Positions 1 through 7,348 of a stretch of DNA of 52,675 nt are shown one piece after another; positions within the stretch are counted from its first letter, which is position 1, and every line of letters begins with the position of its first letter. Position numbers and translations under genes: made by a program. Below the pieces are notes generated by a model. It had not been told where the DNA came from, searched no databases, and worked only from the letters and a program-made list of their open reading frames with translations. Origin of the DNA: Selenomonas sp. AE3005 (GTDB taxonomy: Bacteria > Bacillota > Negativicutes > Selenomonadales > Selenomonadaceae). The stretch spans positions 1 through 52,675 of the forward strand of contig NZ_CAJODG010000009.1 in assembly GCF_905233635.1 (NCBI RefSeq), written 5' to 3'.

Positions 1-22
1 AAGTGGAGGGGGGGAAAAATAG

Positions 23-202
23 ATGGCAAACGAAATTAAAGTTGGTAAAAACGAATCAATCGATAGTGCTCTCCGCCGCTTCAAGCGTATGTCCCAGAAG
101 GCTGGTACTCTGGCTGAAGTGAGAAAACGTGAACATTACGAGAAACCGAGCGTTCGCCGCAAGAAGAAATCTGAGGCAGCTCGTAAGCGCAAGTTCAGAT
201 AA
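23..202 (+). CDS. rpsU: 30S ribosomal protein S21
   Basis: This 59-residue, very basic protein matches small-subunit ribosomal protein S21, which binds 16S rRNA near the platform and helps initiation. The sequence begins MANEIKVGKNESIDSALRRF and has the usual arginine/lysine-rich C-terminal tail ending in KRKFR. The ATG at 23 follows a very strong G-rich ribosome binding site at 5-14. It is the first gene of a conserved rpsU-yqeY arrangement and is followed after 8 bases by an intrinsic terminator, so most transcripts probably stop before yqeY. The promoter lies outside the window. Identification is secure from length and sequence. Confidence 0.96.
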   Translation: MANEIKVGKNESIDSALRRFKRMSQKAGTLAEVRKREHYEKPSVRRKKKSEAARKRKFR

Positions 203-210
203 TTTGCGTG

Positions 211-248
211 AGACACCTGCAAGTCGTAAGATTTTCAGGTGTCTTTTT
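211..248 (+). terminator. Intrinsic terminator after rpsU
   Basis: A perfect 9-bp stem (AGACACCTG at 211-219, CAGGTGTCT at 236-244) is followed directly by a T run. It sits between rpsU and yqeY and probably attenuates rather than fully blocks read-through. Confidence 0.85.
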
Positions 249-282
249 GTTATATGCATTTATATTACAGGAGGATTAGAAA

Positions 283-726
283 ATGTCATTAAAGGAACAG
301 CTTACTGCTGATATGAAAGATGCCATGAAGAACAAGGAGAAGGACCGTCTGGCGGTTATCCGCATGGTGCGCGGTGCTATCCGCCAGCAGGAAATTGACG
401 GTCAGAAGGAACTCGGTGACGAGGACGTTATTGCTGTTATCAGCAAGGAAGTAAAAATGCGCCGCGATTCCATCGAGGAGTTCAAGAAGGGTGCCCGTGA
501 AGATTTGGTGGAAAAGACGCAGGCGGAAATTGATGTATTGCTGCCGTATCTGCCGGCGCAGTTGTCGGAAGATGAGGTACGTGAACTGGTCAAGGCTGCT
601 GTGGAGCAGACGGGCGCTGCTACGCCGAAGGACATGGGCAAGGTTATGGGTGTGCTGATGCCGAAGGTTAAGGGCCGGGCTGATGGTAAAATGGTAAATA
701 CCATCGTCAAGAGTTTCCTGCAGTAA
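283..726 (+). CDS. yqeY: GatB/YqeY domain protein
   Basis: This 147-residue protein belongs to the YqeY family, which resembles the C-terminal tRNA-binding helical tail of GatB, the tRNA-dependent amidotransferase subunit. Its cellular role is not firmly established. The sequence is helical and charged throughout, with the typical N-terminus MSLKEQLTADMKDAMKNKEK, a central LLPYLPAQLSEDE segment and a C-terminal VKGRADGK motif. The ATG at 283 is preceded by AGGAGG at 270-275. It lies downstream of rpsU as in Bacillus and many other Firmicutes. The length is normal for the family and nothing looks broken. Confidence 0.93.
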   Translation: MSLKEQLTADMKDAMKNKEKDRLAVIRMVRGAIRQQEIDGQKELGDEDVIAVISKEVKMRRDSIEEFKKGAREDLVEKTQAEIDVLLPYLPAQLSEDEVRELVKAAVEQTGAATPKDMGKVMGVLMPKVKGRADGKMVNTIVKSFLQ

Positions 727-727
727 G

Positions 728-754
728 TTTAGTGTATTTAGTGTATTTAGTGTA
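728..754 (+). repeat. 9-bp tandem repeat, three copies
   Basis: The 9-mer TTTAGTGTA occurs three times in a row without mismatch, immediately after the yqeY stop codon and just before the hairpin array. It looks like replication slippage. No function is visible. Confidence 0.8.
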
Positions 755-760
755 AAGGCG

Positions 761-1000
761 CCCGGGAGGCTGGTAATATTTTTCCTTCGCTGAGACGCAA
801 AGCGCCAAACGCTGCGGAAAAACATCACCAGCCTCCCGGGCTTAGTACGATATCTTTCCTTCGCTGAGACGCAAAGTGTCAAACGTTGCGAAAAAGTATT
901 ACCAGCCTCCCGGGCTTAGTACGATATCGTTCCTTCGCTGAGACGCAAAGTGTCAAACGTTGCGGAAAGTATCACCGGCCTTTGGGGCAGGACTTTTTAC
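761..1000 (+). repeat. 74-bp tandem hairpin array
   Basis: Three head-to-tail units begin at 784, 858 and 932, an exact spacing of 74 bases. Each unit starts with CCTTCGCTGAGACGCAAAG, and units one and two end in a GC-rich CACCAGCCTCCCGGGCTTAG stretch (TACC in unit two). Upstream at 761-774 lies CCCGGGAGGCTGGT, the reverse complement of that stretch, so 761-784 can pair with about 817-840 or with 891-914 to form large hairpins. The third unit is degenerate at its end. The array fills the 308-base gap between yqeY and the nfeD homologue and contains no supported gene. Confidence 0.85.
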
Positions 1001-1034
1001 GGGTGGTGTGGAATAACATCAAGGGGGTGATGTT

Positions 1035-1667
1035 ATGGATATTGCGATTGGTATGCCTGTGCTGCAAATGCTCTTGCTGGCGATTATGTTTTTGGCCATT
1101 ATGGTGGAGATTAAAACCGGCGGCATGGGGGCAGGAATACTTCTGGGGCTGGTGGCTGCCGGGGTGTTCTGGGGCAGTCAGTATGTCAAAGGGCTGGTGT
1201 CCTTATATCAGATTGCCATATTTATGGGCGGCATTATATGTATTATTGTGGAAATGCTTCTGCCTACGGTGGGCCTGTTGGCTGGTCTGGGCGTGGCTGC
1301 TATGCTGTACAGTGTGGTACTGGCACTGGGCGGCGATATTCAGGCCATGTATGCCATGCTTATTTCCTTTGCCGCAGCCATCGTGATGTTTGCCTTGATT
1401 GTGAAACGGCTGCCGTCGAGCAAGCTGTGGAACAAGGTGGTTTTAAAGGATGAAAGCCGTTCGGAGCGTGGTTATATCAGTGCGGCTCCGCGTGAGTCCC
1501 TGCTAGGTGCCTCCGGTGAGGTGCTGACAGAACTGCGTCCTGCCGGCAGTGTACGGCTTAACGGCAAGCCTGTTGATGTGGTGTCTGAAGGGGCTTTTAT
1601 TCCCAAGGGCGCACAGGTGCAGGTGGTGGCTGTGGAAGGCAACCGCGTTGTGGTAAGACAAGTTTAA
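1035..1667 (+). CDS. NfeD family membrane protein
   Basis: This 210-residue protein fits the NfeD family, partners of flotillin-like proteins in bacterial membrane microdomains. Four hydrophobic segments lie within residues 5-125, with the glycine-rich turn LPTVGLLAGLGV near residue 76. A soluble C-terminal domain at about 145-210, with SVRLNGKPVDVVSEGAFIPK, is the NfeD OB-fold. It lacks the N-terminal ClpP-like protease domain of long NfeD forms, so it is a short variant. The ATG at 1035 follows AAGGGGGTGATG. It precedes floA by 15 bases, the usual pairing. Role in membrane organisation is inferred from the family. Confidence 0.87.
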   Translation: MDIAIGMPVLQMLLLAIMFLAIMVEIKTGGMGAGILLGLVAAGVFWGSQYVKGLVSLYQIAIFMGGIICIIVEMLLPTVGLLAGLGVAAMLYSVVLALGGDIQAMYAMLISFAAAIVMFALIVKRLPSSKLWNKVVLKDESRSERGYISAAPRESLLGASGEVLTELRPAGSVRLNGKPVDVVSEGAFIPKGAQVQVVAVEGNRVVVRQV

Positions 1668-1682
1668 GGAGGTTTTGGATTT

Positions 1683-2684
1683 ATGAGTGGTTTGATTGGT
1701 TCGGCTTTTTTGTTGGTGCTGTTAATCGCTTTTGTGATGATTTTCCTGCATTTTGTCCCCATCGGACTATGGATTTCTGCACTGGCAGCTAATGTACATG
1801 TGGGAATTATGACGTTGGTAGGTATGCGTATGCGCCGTGTACCGCCTAACAGGATTATTCTGCCGCTTATCAAGGCTAATAAAGCTGGTCTTGATGTGGC
1901 TGTAAATCAGCTGGAGGCACATTATCTGGCCGGTGGTAACGTAGATAAGGTCGTGGATGCCCTTATCGCTGCTCATCGTGCGCAGATTCCTCTGCCCTTT
2001 GAACGTTCGGCTGCCATTGACCTGGCTGGCCGTGACGTGCTCGAGGCTGTGCAGATGAGTGTTAACCCGAAGGTTATCGAAACGCCGGTGGTTTCGGCCG
2101 TGGCTAAAAACGGTATTGAGCTCAAAATCAAGGCGCGTGTAACTGTCCGTGCCAATATTGACCGTCTTGTCGGCGGTGCCGGGGAACCGACCATCATTGC
2201 CCGTGTCGGTGAAGGTATCGTCACGACGGTAGGTTCTTCCGAGAGTCATAATGATGTGCTGGCCAACCCTGATGATATTTCCAAAACTGTACTGGGCAAA
2301 GGTCTTGATGCTGGTACGGCTTTTGAAATCCTGTCCATTGATATTGCTGACGTTGATGTAGGACGTAACATCGGTGCCGAACTGCAGACTGACCAGGCTG
2401 AGGCAGATAAGCGTATCGCTCAGGCAAAAGCCGAGGAACGCCGGGCTATGGCTGTGGCCAAGGAACAGGAAATGAAGGCTTACACGCAGGAAATGGAGGC
2501 CAAGGTGGTCGAGGCGCAGGCCGAAGTGCCGCATGCTATGGCACAGGCTTTGCGTGAGGGCAAGCTGGGTGTTATGGATTATTATAATCTCAACAATGTG
2601 CAGGCTGATACGGATATGCGTAATGCCATCAGCACGGGCAGCAACAATAAGTTGCAGGCTCCCAGTGCACCGGTGAAAGGCTGA
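1683..2684 (+). CDS. floA: Flotillin-like protein FloA
   Basis: This 333-residue protein matches FloA (YqfA), a flotillin-like scaffold of functional membrane microdomains. An N-terminal hydrophobic region (residues 3-48) is followed by the short IKANKAGLDVAVNQLEAHYL segment, the SPFH/band-7 domain (about 70-230) and an Ala/Glu-rich coiled coil (about 230-290, EADKRIAQAKAEERRA). The C-terminus is a Ser/Pro-rich tail. The length is typical. It lies 15 bases after the NfeD gene, probably in one operon, as in Bacillus yqeZ-floA. The ATG at 1683 follows AAGGAGG. Confidence 0.94.
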   Translation: MSGLIGSAFLLVLLIAFVMIFLHFVPIGLWISALAANVHVGIMTLVGMRMRRVPPNRIILPLIKANKAGLDVAVNQLEAHYLAGGNVDKVVDALIAAHRAQIPLPFERSAAIDLAGRDVLEAVQMSVNPKVIETPVVSAVAKNGIELKIKARVTVRANIDRLVGGAGEPTIIARVGEGIVTTVGSSESHNDVLANPDDISKTVLGKGLDAGTAFEILSIDIADVDVGRNIGAELQTDQAEADKRIAQAKAEERRAMAVAKEQEMKAYTQEMEAKVVEAQAEVPHAMAQALREGKLGVMDYYNLNNVQADTDMRNAISTGSNNKLQAPSAPVKG

Positions 2685-2700
2685 TAAGGGGGAATAGCCC

Positions 2701-3135
2701 ATGGATTCCTTTTGGGTAATAGTTCTCTTTATACTCTTTGCGGTATTATCTGACAGGACCGGAAAAAAGAAACCTGTACCCAAGCGGCGTGTGCCGGACT
2801 GGGGGCGTCGGCCTTTGCCGGATATAACGGGGCCTGAGTCAGAACCGGAGCAGATAAAGCTGGAGATTCCGGAATTGCGCGGTGCACCGCCGCTGCCGGA
2901 GATTAACACGAGTGTGCAGGTGCAGGCGGAAGATGAGATAGCCGCTCAACAGGCACGCTATCAAGAAATGCTCCGGCAAAAACGCAAACGGGAGCAGCAG
3001 GCAGCACGGGAGACAGAGGCTAAGGCGGCGGCACAGCGTCATGTGGAGAGCACGCCCAGCCTGAATGATATGCAGCAGGCTGTAGTCTGGGCAGAGATAC
3101 TCGGAAAGCCCCGGGCTTTACAACGGCGCAGATAA
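2701..3135 (+). CDS. Small membrane-anchored protein of unknown function
   Basis: This 144-residue protein is not recognised. It starts with one hydrophobic segment (residues 3-17, FWVIVLFILFAVLS). A basic patch (KKKPVPKRR), a Pro/Glu-rich stretch and a charged Ala/Gln/Arg helix (about 80-115) follow. The last 20 residues, with AVVWAEILGKPRALQ, look like a short amphipathic anchor motif. It begins 16 bases after floA behind GGGGGAATAGCCC and is closed by a terminator, so it is the last gene of the nfeD-floA operon. Position suggests a microdomain-associated protein, but that is inference only. Confidence 0.75.
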   Translation: MDSFWVIVLFILFAVLSDRTGKKKPVPKRRVPDWGRRPLPDITGPESEPEQIKLEIPELRGAPPLPEINTSVQVQAEDEIAAQQARYQEMLRQKRKREQQAARETEAKAAAQRHVESTPSLNDMQQAVVWAEILGKPRALQRRR

Positions 3136-3165
3136 TTGTGTAAAAACATATATAAAGATAAAAAC

Positions 3166-3208
3166 TTCCATTATAATGCTGTGTTAGGCATATAATGGAA
3201 TTTTTTTT
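3166..3208 (+). terminator. Intrinsic terminator of the nfeD-floA operon
   Basis: A perfect 10-bp stem (TTCCATTATA at 3166-3175, TATAATGGAA at 3191-3200) is followed by eight T residues. The large repeat copy A begins directly at the end of the T run. Confidence 0.92.
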
Positions 3209-3812
3209 ATTGCAGTTTGACGGTCAATACATGCTTATTTTTATTTGTTACAGCTCAGTCGGGTGGAGGAGGTAATACTTTTCGCTGCTGCACTAAATGT
3301 CCCACCAGCAAATGACTGGGCTTTTTAGCGGCCTTGCGCCGGGCAGGCCAGCGGCGCGATTATTCATCATGGAGTCCAGCGACTATAGTTTGTGGGCCAG
3401 TCCTCACTTTGTTCGGACAGTCGTTCCGCTGCGAAAAGCATCACCACCTCCGCCCTAAGCGTCGTCCGTTTAAAAGGATTCTTTCGAAGTGACAGGGAAC
3501 AAGAACATCGATGTTCTTGTAACGGGAGCAACGGAGGCGTTGCAATTGTATAGGCCGTGGCTGGGGGCGAACGGGGGAGTGATTTTTATGCGGGGAGCGA
3601 CTGCCTGAGCGCAGCGAAGACCGGCACACTGTAGGACGCAACTAAGCAAATACGCTGAAAGGAGCGCCGTTGGCCCGCCCGGCGCAGGTAACTGGACAGC
3701 TATATTTTCCGAGGTGTGTCGTTTAGCGGAGGCAGAAAAATTACTCCCCCGTGAACCCCGTGCACGTATTAACGGGATACTTTTAAGAACTTTTTTACTG
3801 TCAAACTGCAAT
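3209..3812 (+). repeat. Large structured non-coding repeat, copy A (about 604 bp)
   Basis: The segment is bounded by inverted ends ATTGCAGTTTGA and TCAAACTGCAAT. Inside are two long imperfect hairpins: arms 3261-3285 with 3431-3455, and arms 3563-3591 with 3732-3759. Between them is a perfect 22-bp palindrome at 3499-3520. Each long hairpin carries an imperfect GC-rich palindrome of the form GCGCCGGGCAGGCC...GGCGC, once in each orientation. Copy B at 24154-24752 matches it along its length in reverse orientation. Open frames here are short and do not match between the copies, so no gene is called. It may be a non-autonomous mobile element or a structured RNA. Confidence 0.88.
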
Positions 3813-3850
3813 TTGTTTGGATGAATAGTTTGCAGTTTGCCGCTTTTTTT
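3802..3850 (+). terminator. Terminator-like hairpin at the right end of copy A
   Basis: The right end of the repeat (CAAACTGCAA at 3802-3811) is repeated in inverted form just outside it (TTGCAGTTTG at 3830-3839). The perfect 10-bp stem is followed by CCGC and a seven-T run at 3844-3850. This would insulate dprA from transcripts entering through the repeat. Confidence 0.7.
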
Positions 3851-3979
3851 ATAAAGAGAGAGGAAAAACTCCTATGCCGGTGGAACATATTATTTGGTCG
3901 AGATTTATGTAAATTGTCTGTAAAGAGTTGCATAATTGGTAAATATTTGTTATTGTGTTATACAGACTTTAGGATGGCG

Positions 3980-5080
3980 ATGGCAATGGATGAGGCAAAT
4001 TTTCGCTTGGCAATCATGCTGCGGTGTCCGGGTATCGGCTGCCGCTATATGGGGAAACTTCTGGACGGCTGTCAGGATATGGCCCGGTTATGGCAGGCCG
4101 GGGCTGAGGAACTGGCTGATATAGGCAAAATTCCGCTGGCCTTAGCACAACGGCTGGCTGACTATTGCCGTCAGCATGAAGGCGAGGCTGCGCAGCTGGC
4201 AGCAACCTGTGAGAAACGGCAAATAAAAGTCGTATCTATAATGGAAGAAAACTATCCGCAGGTGCTCAGGGAAATCTATGCGCCGCCAGTGCTGCTCTAC
4301 TACCGTGGTACATTGGTGCCGGATGCCCGGCGCGTGGCTATGGTGGGCTCGCGAAAGTATTCCGGTTACGGTGAGGCTGCGGCCCTGGAATTTGCAGAAA
4401 AGATTGCAGCGCAGGGAATTACGGTGGTCAGTGGCGCGGCTCGTGGCATAGACACCTTCTCCCATCGCGGTGCCCTGAAAAGCGGGCGTACCGTGGCGGT
4501 GCTGGGCTGTGGCGTGGATGTGGCTTATCCGTTGGAAAATCGGCGGCTCCTGCAGGAAATTGTTGACGGTGGCGGCGTGGTTATCTCGGAGTACGAACCG
4601 GGAACAAGCCCCCTGCCGGCATTTTTCCCGGCTCGGAACCGCATTATCAGCGGTCTGGCTGAAGGTACGCTGGTAGTGGAGGCTGCAGCCCGGTCAGGTT
4701 CGCTTATTACGGCGGAAATGGCGCTGATGGCGGGCCGTGATGTATATGCCATTCCCGGCAGCATTTACGCTCCGGGCTGCGACGGCTGTAACCGGCTGAT
4801 TCAGCAGGGGGCCAAGTTGGTAATGACACCGGCTGATGTGCTGGAGGAGTTTCAGATTACAGCGGCTGCACCGCCGCGCAAGAGCCTGAGTCTTAAGCCG
4901 GAGGAACGGCAGATTTATCAGGTGCTGTCCTTTGAACATCCTTTGACGATGGATGAAATCATTCTTAGTCTGCCGGATGGTGAAATAGCAAATTTATCCT
5001 ATTGGCTTTTAAACATGGAGCTGAAAGGAATTGTGATAGAAAACGAAATGCATGCTTTCAGGCGTGCCGAGAGGGAGTGA
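3980..5080 (+). CDS. dprA: DNA processing protein DprA
   Basis: This protein of about 366 residues is DprA (Smf), the cytoplasmic single-strand DNA-binding and RecA-loading protein of natural transformation. A short N-terminal helical region with CPGIGCRYMGKLL is followed by the Rossmann-like core: MVGSRKYSGYGE near residue 121, VVSGAARGIDTFSHRGAL, AVLGCGVDVAYP, FPARNRIISGLAEG and SGSLITAEMAL. A C-terminal winged-helix region lies at about 305-360. In-frame ATGs occur at 3974, 3980 and 3986. I chose 3980 because AGGA at 3971-3974 is five bases away. The frame stays open to 3821 but that extension is not DprA-like. It overlaps or abuts topA, as in many Firmicutes. Confidence 0.93.
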   Translation: MAMDEANFRLAIMLRCPGIGCRYMGKLLDGCQDMARLWQAGAEELADIGKIPLALAQRLADYCRQHEGEAAQLAATCEKRQIKVVSIMEENYPQVLREIYAPPVLLYYRGTLVPDARRVAMVGSRKYSGYGEAAALEFAEKIAAQGITVVSGAARGIDTFSHRGALKSGRTVAVLGCGVDVAYPLENRRLLQEIVDGGGVVISEYEPGTSPLPAFFPARNRIISGLAEGTLVVEAAARSGSLITAEMALMAGRDVYAIPGSIYAPGCDGCNRLIQQGAKLVMTPADVLEEFQITAAAPPRKSLSLKPEERQIYQVLSFEHPLTMDEIILSLPDGEIANLSYWLLNMELKGIVIENEMHAFRRAERE

Positions 5081-5084
5081 CGGT

Positions 5085-7334
5085 TTGGCTGCAGAAAAAG
5101 GGAAGACGAGCACTAAGACCAAGGCAAAGACCAAAAACAAGGTCAAAAAGACTTTAGTAATTGTGGAGTCACCAGCCAAGGCAAAAACCATAGAAAAATA
5201 TTTGGGGAAAAAATATATGGTACGGGCCTCGATGGGGCATTTGCGTGACCTGCCGAAAAGCCAGTTTGGTATCGATGTGGACAATGATTTTGCCCCTAAA
5301 TATATAAATATCCGCGGTAAAGGCGATTTAATCAAGGCGCTGAAAAAGGATGCCAAGAATGCCGATAAAGTTTATCTGGCAAGCGACCCTGACCGCGAGG
5401 GTGAGGCTATTGCCTGGCATTTGGCCTTTATTTTAGGACTCAATGCTGAGGACGACTGCCGTATTGTCTTTAACGAGATAACCAAGCCGGCCATTCAGGA
5501 GGCGGTCAAACATCCGCGGCATATCAATATTGATCAGGTGGATGCCCAGCAGGCGCGCCGCATGCTGGACCGCATTGTGGGCTATAAATTGTCGCCGCTG
5601 CTTTGGCGCAAGGTGCGCAAAGGGTTATCGGCTGGCCGTGTGCAGTCGGTTACGGTGAAACTTATCTGCGACCGGGAAAAGGAAATTCAGGCCTTTGAGT
5701 CCGTGGAATACTGGACTGTCGGCATGAAATTGCGCAAGGATAAGTCCGCTATGTTTGAGGCGGAACTCACGCACGTGGACGGGGAAAAACTTGATTTGCA
5801 TACAGAGGCGGAAACCAATGCTTTGGTGGATGATTTTGCCAAACAGCCGCTGACGGTCAAGACGGTGAAAAAAAGCGAGCGCAAAAGAAAGCCGGCAGCT
5901 CCGTTTACCACCAGTTCCCTGCAGCAGGATGCGGCCCGTAAACTGGGCTTTACCTCGCGTAAGACCATGATGCTGGCACAGCAGCTTTATGAAGGTATTG
6001 ACCTCGGCCGTCAAGGGGCCACAGGTCTTATTACCTATATGCGTACTGACTCCACCCGTCTGTCAGACGTGGCACTGGCTGAAGTGCGCAGCTATATAGA
6101 AGAATCCTTTGGTGCGGACTATATGCCGACCAAGGCCAATATATACGTGACGGGCAAGAAGGCGCAGGACGCGCACGAGGCCATTCGTCCGACGAATGTA
6201 AACCTTACACCGGCTGCAGTGGAAAAGTATTTGAACCGCGACCAGTTAAAACTTTACACGCTGATTTGGCAGCGCTTTACCGCCAGCCAGATGGTGCCGG
6301 CTATTTACGATACGCTGAGCATTCAGATTCAGGGGGGCACGCGCTATGCGGCCAAGGCCTCCGGTTCCAAACTGAAATTCCCGGGCTTTACGGCTGTGTA
6401 TGCCGGGGCGGATGCCAACAAGAAGGAAAAAGATGTGCTCCTGCCGGATTTGGCTGAGGGCGATGCTTTAAATATCGCCAAGATGCTGCCCCAGCAGCAT
6501 TTCACGGAACCGCCGCCACGCTATAATGACGCCTCCCTGGTTAAGACCTTGGAGGAAAAGGAAATCGGCCGTCCGAGTACTTATGCACCGATTATTGAAA
6601 CAATTCAGGCCCGTGGCTATGTGCAGCGCATTGACAAACATTTCCAGCCTACGGAGCTTGGCTTTGTGGTTGTGGATATGCTGGAAGAGTATTTCAAATC
6701 CATCGTTGATGTGAAGTTTACAGCTGATTTGGAAAACGAGCTTGATGAAATTGCCGAAGGCAAGGTGGAAAAAAATCAGCTGCTGCGCGAATTCTATGGC
6801 CCGTTTGCCCAAACTTTGGCGGCGGCGGACGAGGCTATCGGCCATGTGGAACTGCCGGAAGAAGTTTCGGACGTGCCCTGTGATATCTGTGGCCGCATGA
6901 TGGTGGTCAAGCAGGGGCGTTATGGCAAGTTCCTGGCCTGCCCGGGTTTCCCGGACTGCCGCAACACCAAGCCACTGCTTATCGACACGGGTGTGAAATG
7001 TCCCAAGTGCGGCGGCGCTATCGTGGAGCGTAAATCACATCGGGGCCGTAAATTCTATGGCTGTAAAAATTATCCTGAGTGTGATTACACGACCTGGGAC
7101 CAGCCGCAGCAGGAAAAATGTCCTAAATGCGGCGCATTTATGCTGAAACATCACTATAAGAACGGCCGGGGGCTGACGTATTGCAGCAATGATGACTGTG
7201 AGACGCGTATTGACCATCCTATCAACAAGGAACTGGAGAAGATGCGCCAGCGGGCTGAGGCCAAGAAGGCGAAGGACGCTGAGGCTGCTGCCGAGGCCGA
7301 AAAGAAAAGTTCCAAGACGAAGAAAAAGAAGTAA
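5085..7334 (+). CDS. topA: DNA topoisomerase I
   Basis: This type IA topoisomerase of about 749 residues relaxes negative supercoils. The Toprim domain starts with VIVESPAKAKTIEKYLG and carries the metal-binding DPDREGE motif near residue 101. The catalytic tyrosine is in ITYMRTDSTR near residue 318. Three C-terminal four-cysteine zinc ribbons follow (CDICGRMM..., CPKCGGAI..., CPKCGAFM...) and the tail is Lys/Ala-rich. I prefer the TTG at 5085 because GAGGGAG at 5071-5077 is correctly spaced. An in-frame ATG at 5052 lies inside dprA and has no ribosome binding site. Tight spacing suggests coupling to dprA. Confidence 0.95.
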   Translation: MAAEKGKTSTKTKAKTKNKVKKTLVIVESPAKAKTIEKYLGKKYMVRASMGHLRDLPKSQFGIDVDNDFAPKYINIRGKGDLIKALKKDAKNADKVYLASDPDREGEAIAWHLAFILGLNAEDDCRIVFNEITKPAIQEAVKHPRHINIDQVDAQQARRMLDRIVGYKLSPLLWRKVRKGLSAGRVQSVTVKLICDREKEIQAFESVEYWTVGMKLRKDKSAMFEAELTHVDGEKLDLHTEAETNALVDDFAKQPLTVKTVKKSERKRKPAAPFTTSSLQQDAARKLGFTSRKTMMLAQQLYEGIDLGRQGATGLITYMRTDSTRLSDVALAEVRSYIEESFGADYMPTKANIYVTGKKAQDAHEAIRPTNVNLTPAAVEKYLNRDQLKLYTLIWQRFTASQMVPAIYDTLSIQIQGGTRYAAKASGSKLKFPGFTAVYAGADANKKEKDVLLPDLAEGDALNIAKMLPQQHFTEPPPRYNDASLVKTLEEKEIGRPSTYAPIIETIQARGYVQRIDKHFQPTELGFVVVDMLEEYFKSIVDVKFTADLENELDEIAEGKVEKNQLLREFYGPFAQTLAAADEAIGHVELPEEVSDVPCDICGRMMVVKQGRYGKFLACPGFPDCRNTKPLLIDTGVKCPKCGGAIVERKSHRGRKFYGCKNYPECDYTTWDQPQQEKCPKCGAFMLKHHYKNGRGLTYCSNDDCETRIDHPINKELEKMRQRAEAKKAKDAEAAAEAEKKSSKTKKKK

Positions 7335-7348
7335 GACAGGATATAATA

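Noticed and set aside
761..1000. CRISPR array at the 74-bp repeats
   Set aside because: The whole 74-base unit is repeated, with no variable spacers between repeats.
886..1386. Open frame of 166 codons across the hairpin array and the nfeD start
   Set aside because: Its N-terminal part is translation of the 74-bp repeat and the rest is an out-of-frame reading of the NfeD gene, with a Cys/Trp-rich composition unlike a real protein.
1767..2909. Long minus-strand open frame opposite floA
   Set aside because: It is antisense to a clear FloA gene, His/Thr/Arg-rich and without homology; a by-product of codon bias.
3470..3811. Minus-strand open frame of 113 codons inside copy A
   Set aside because: It lies over the hairpin arms, has no convincing ribosome binding site, and is not preserved in copy B.
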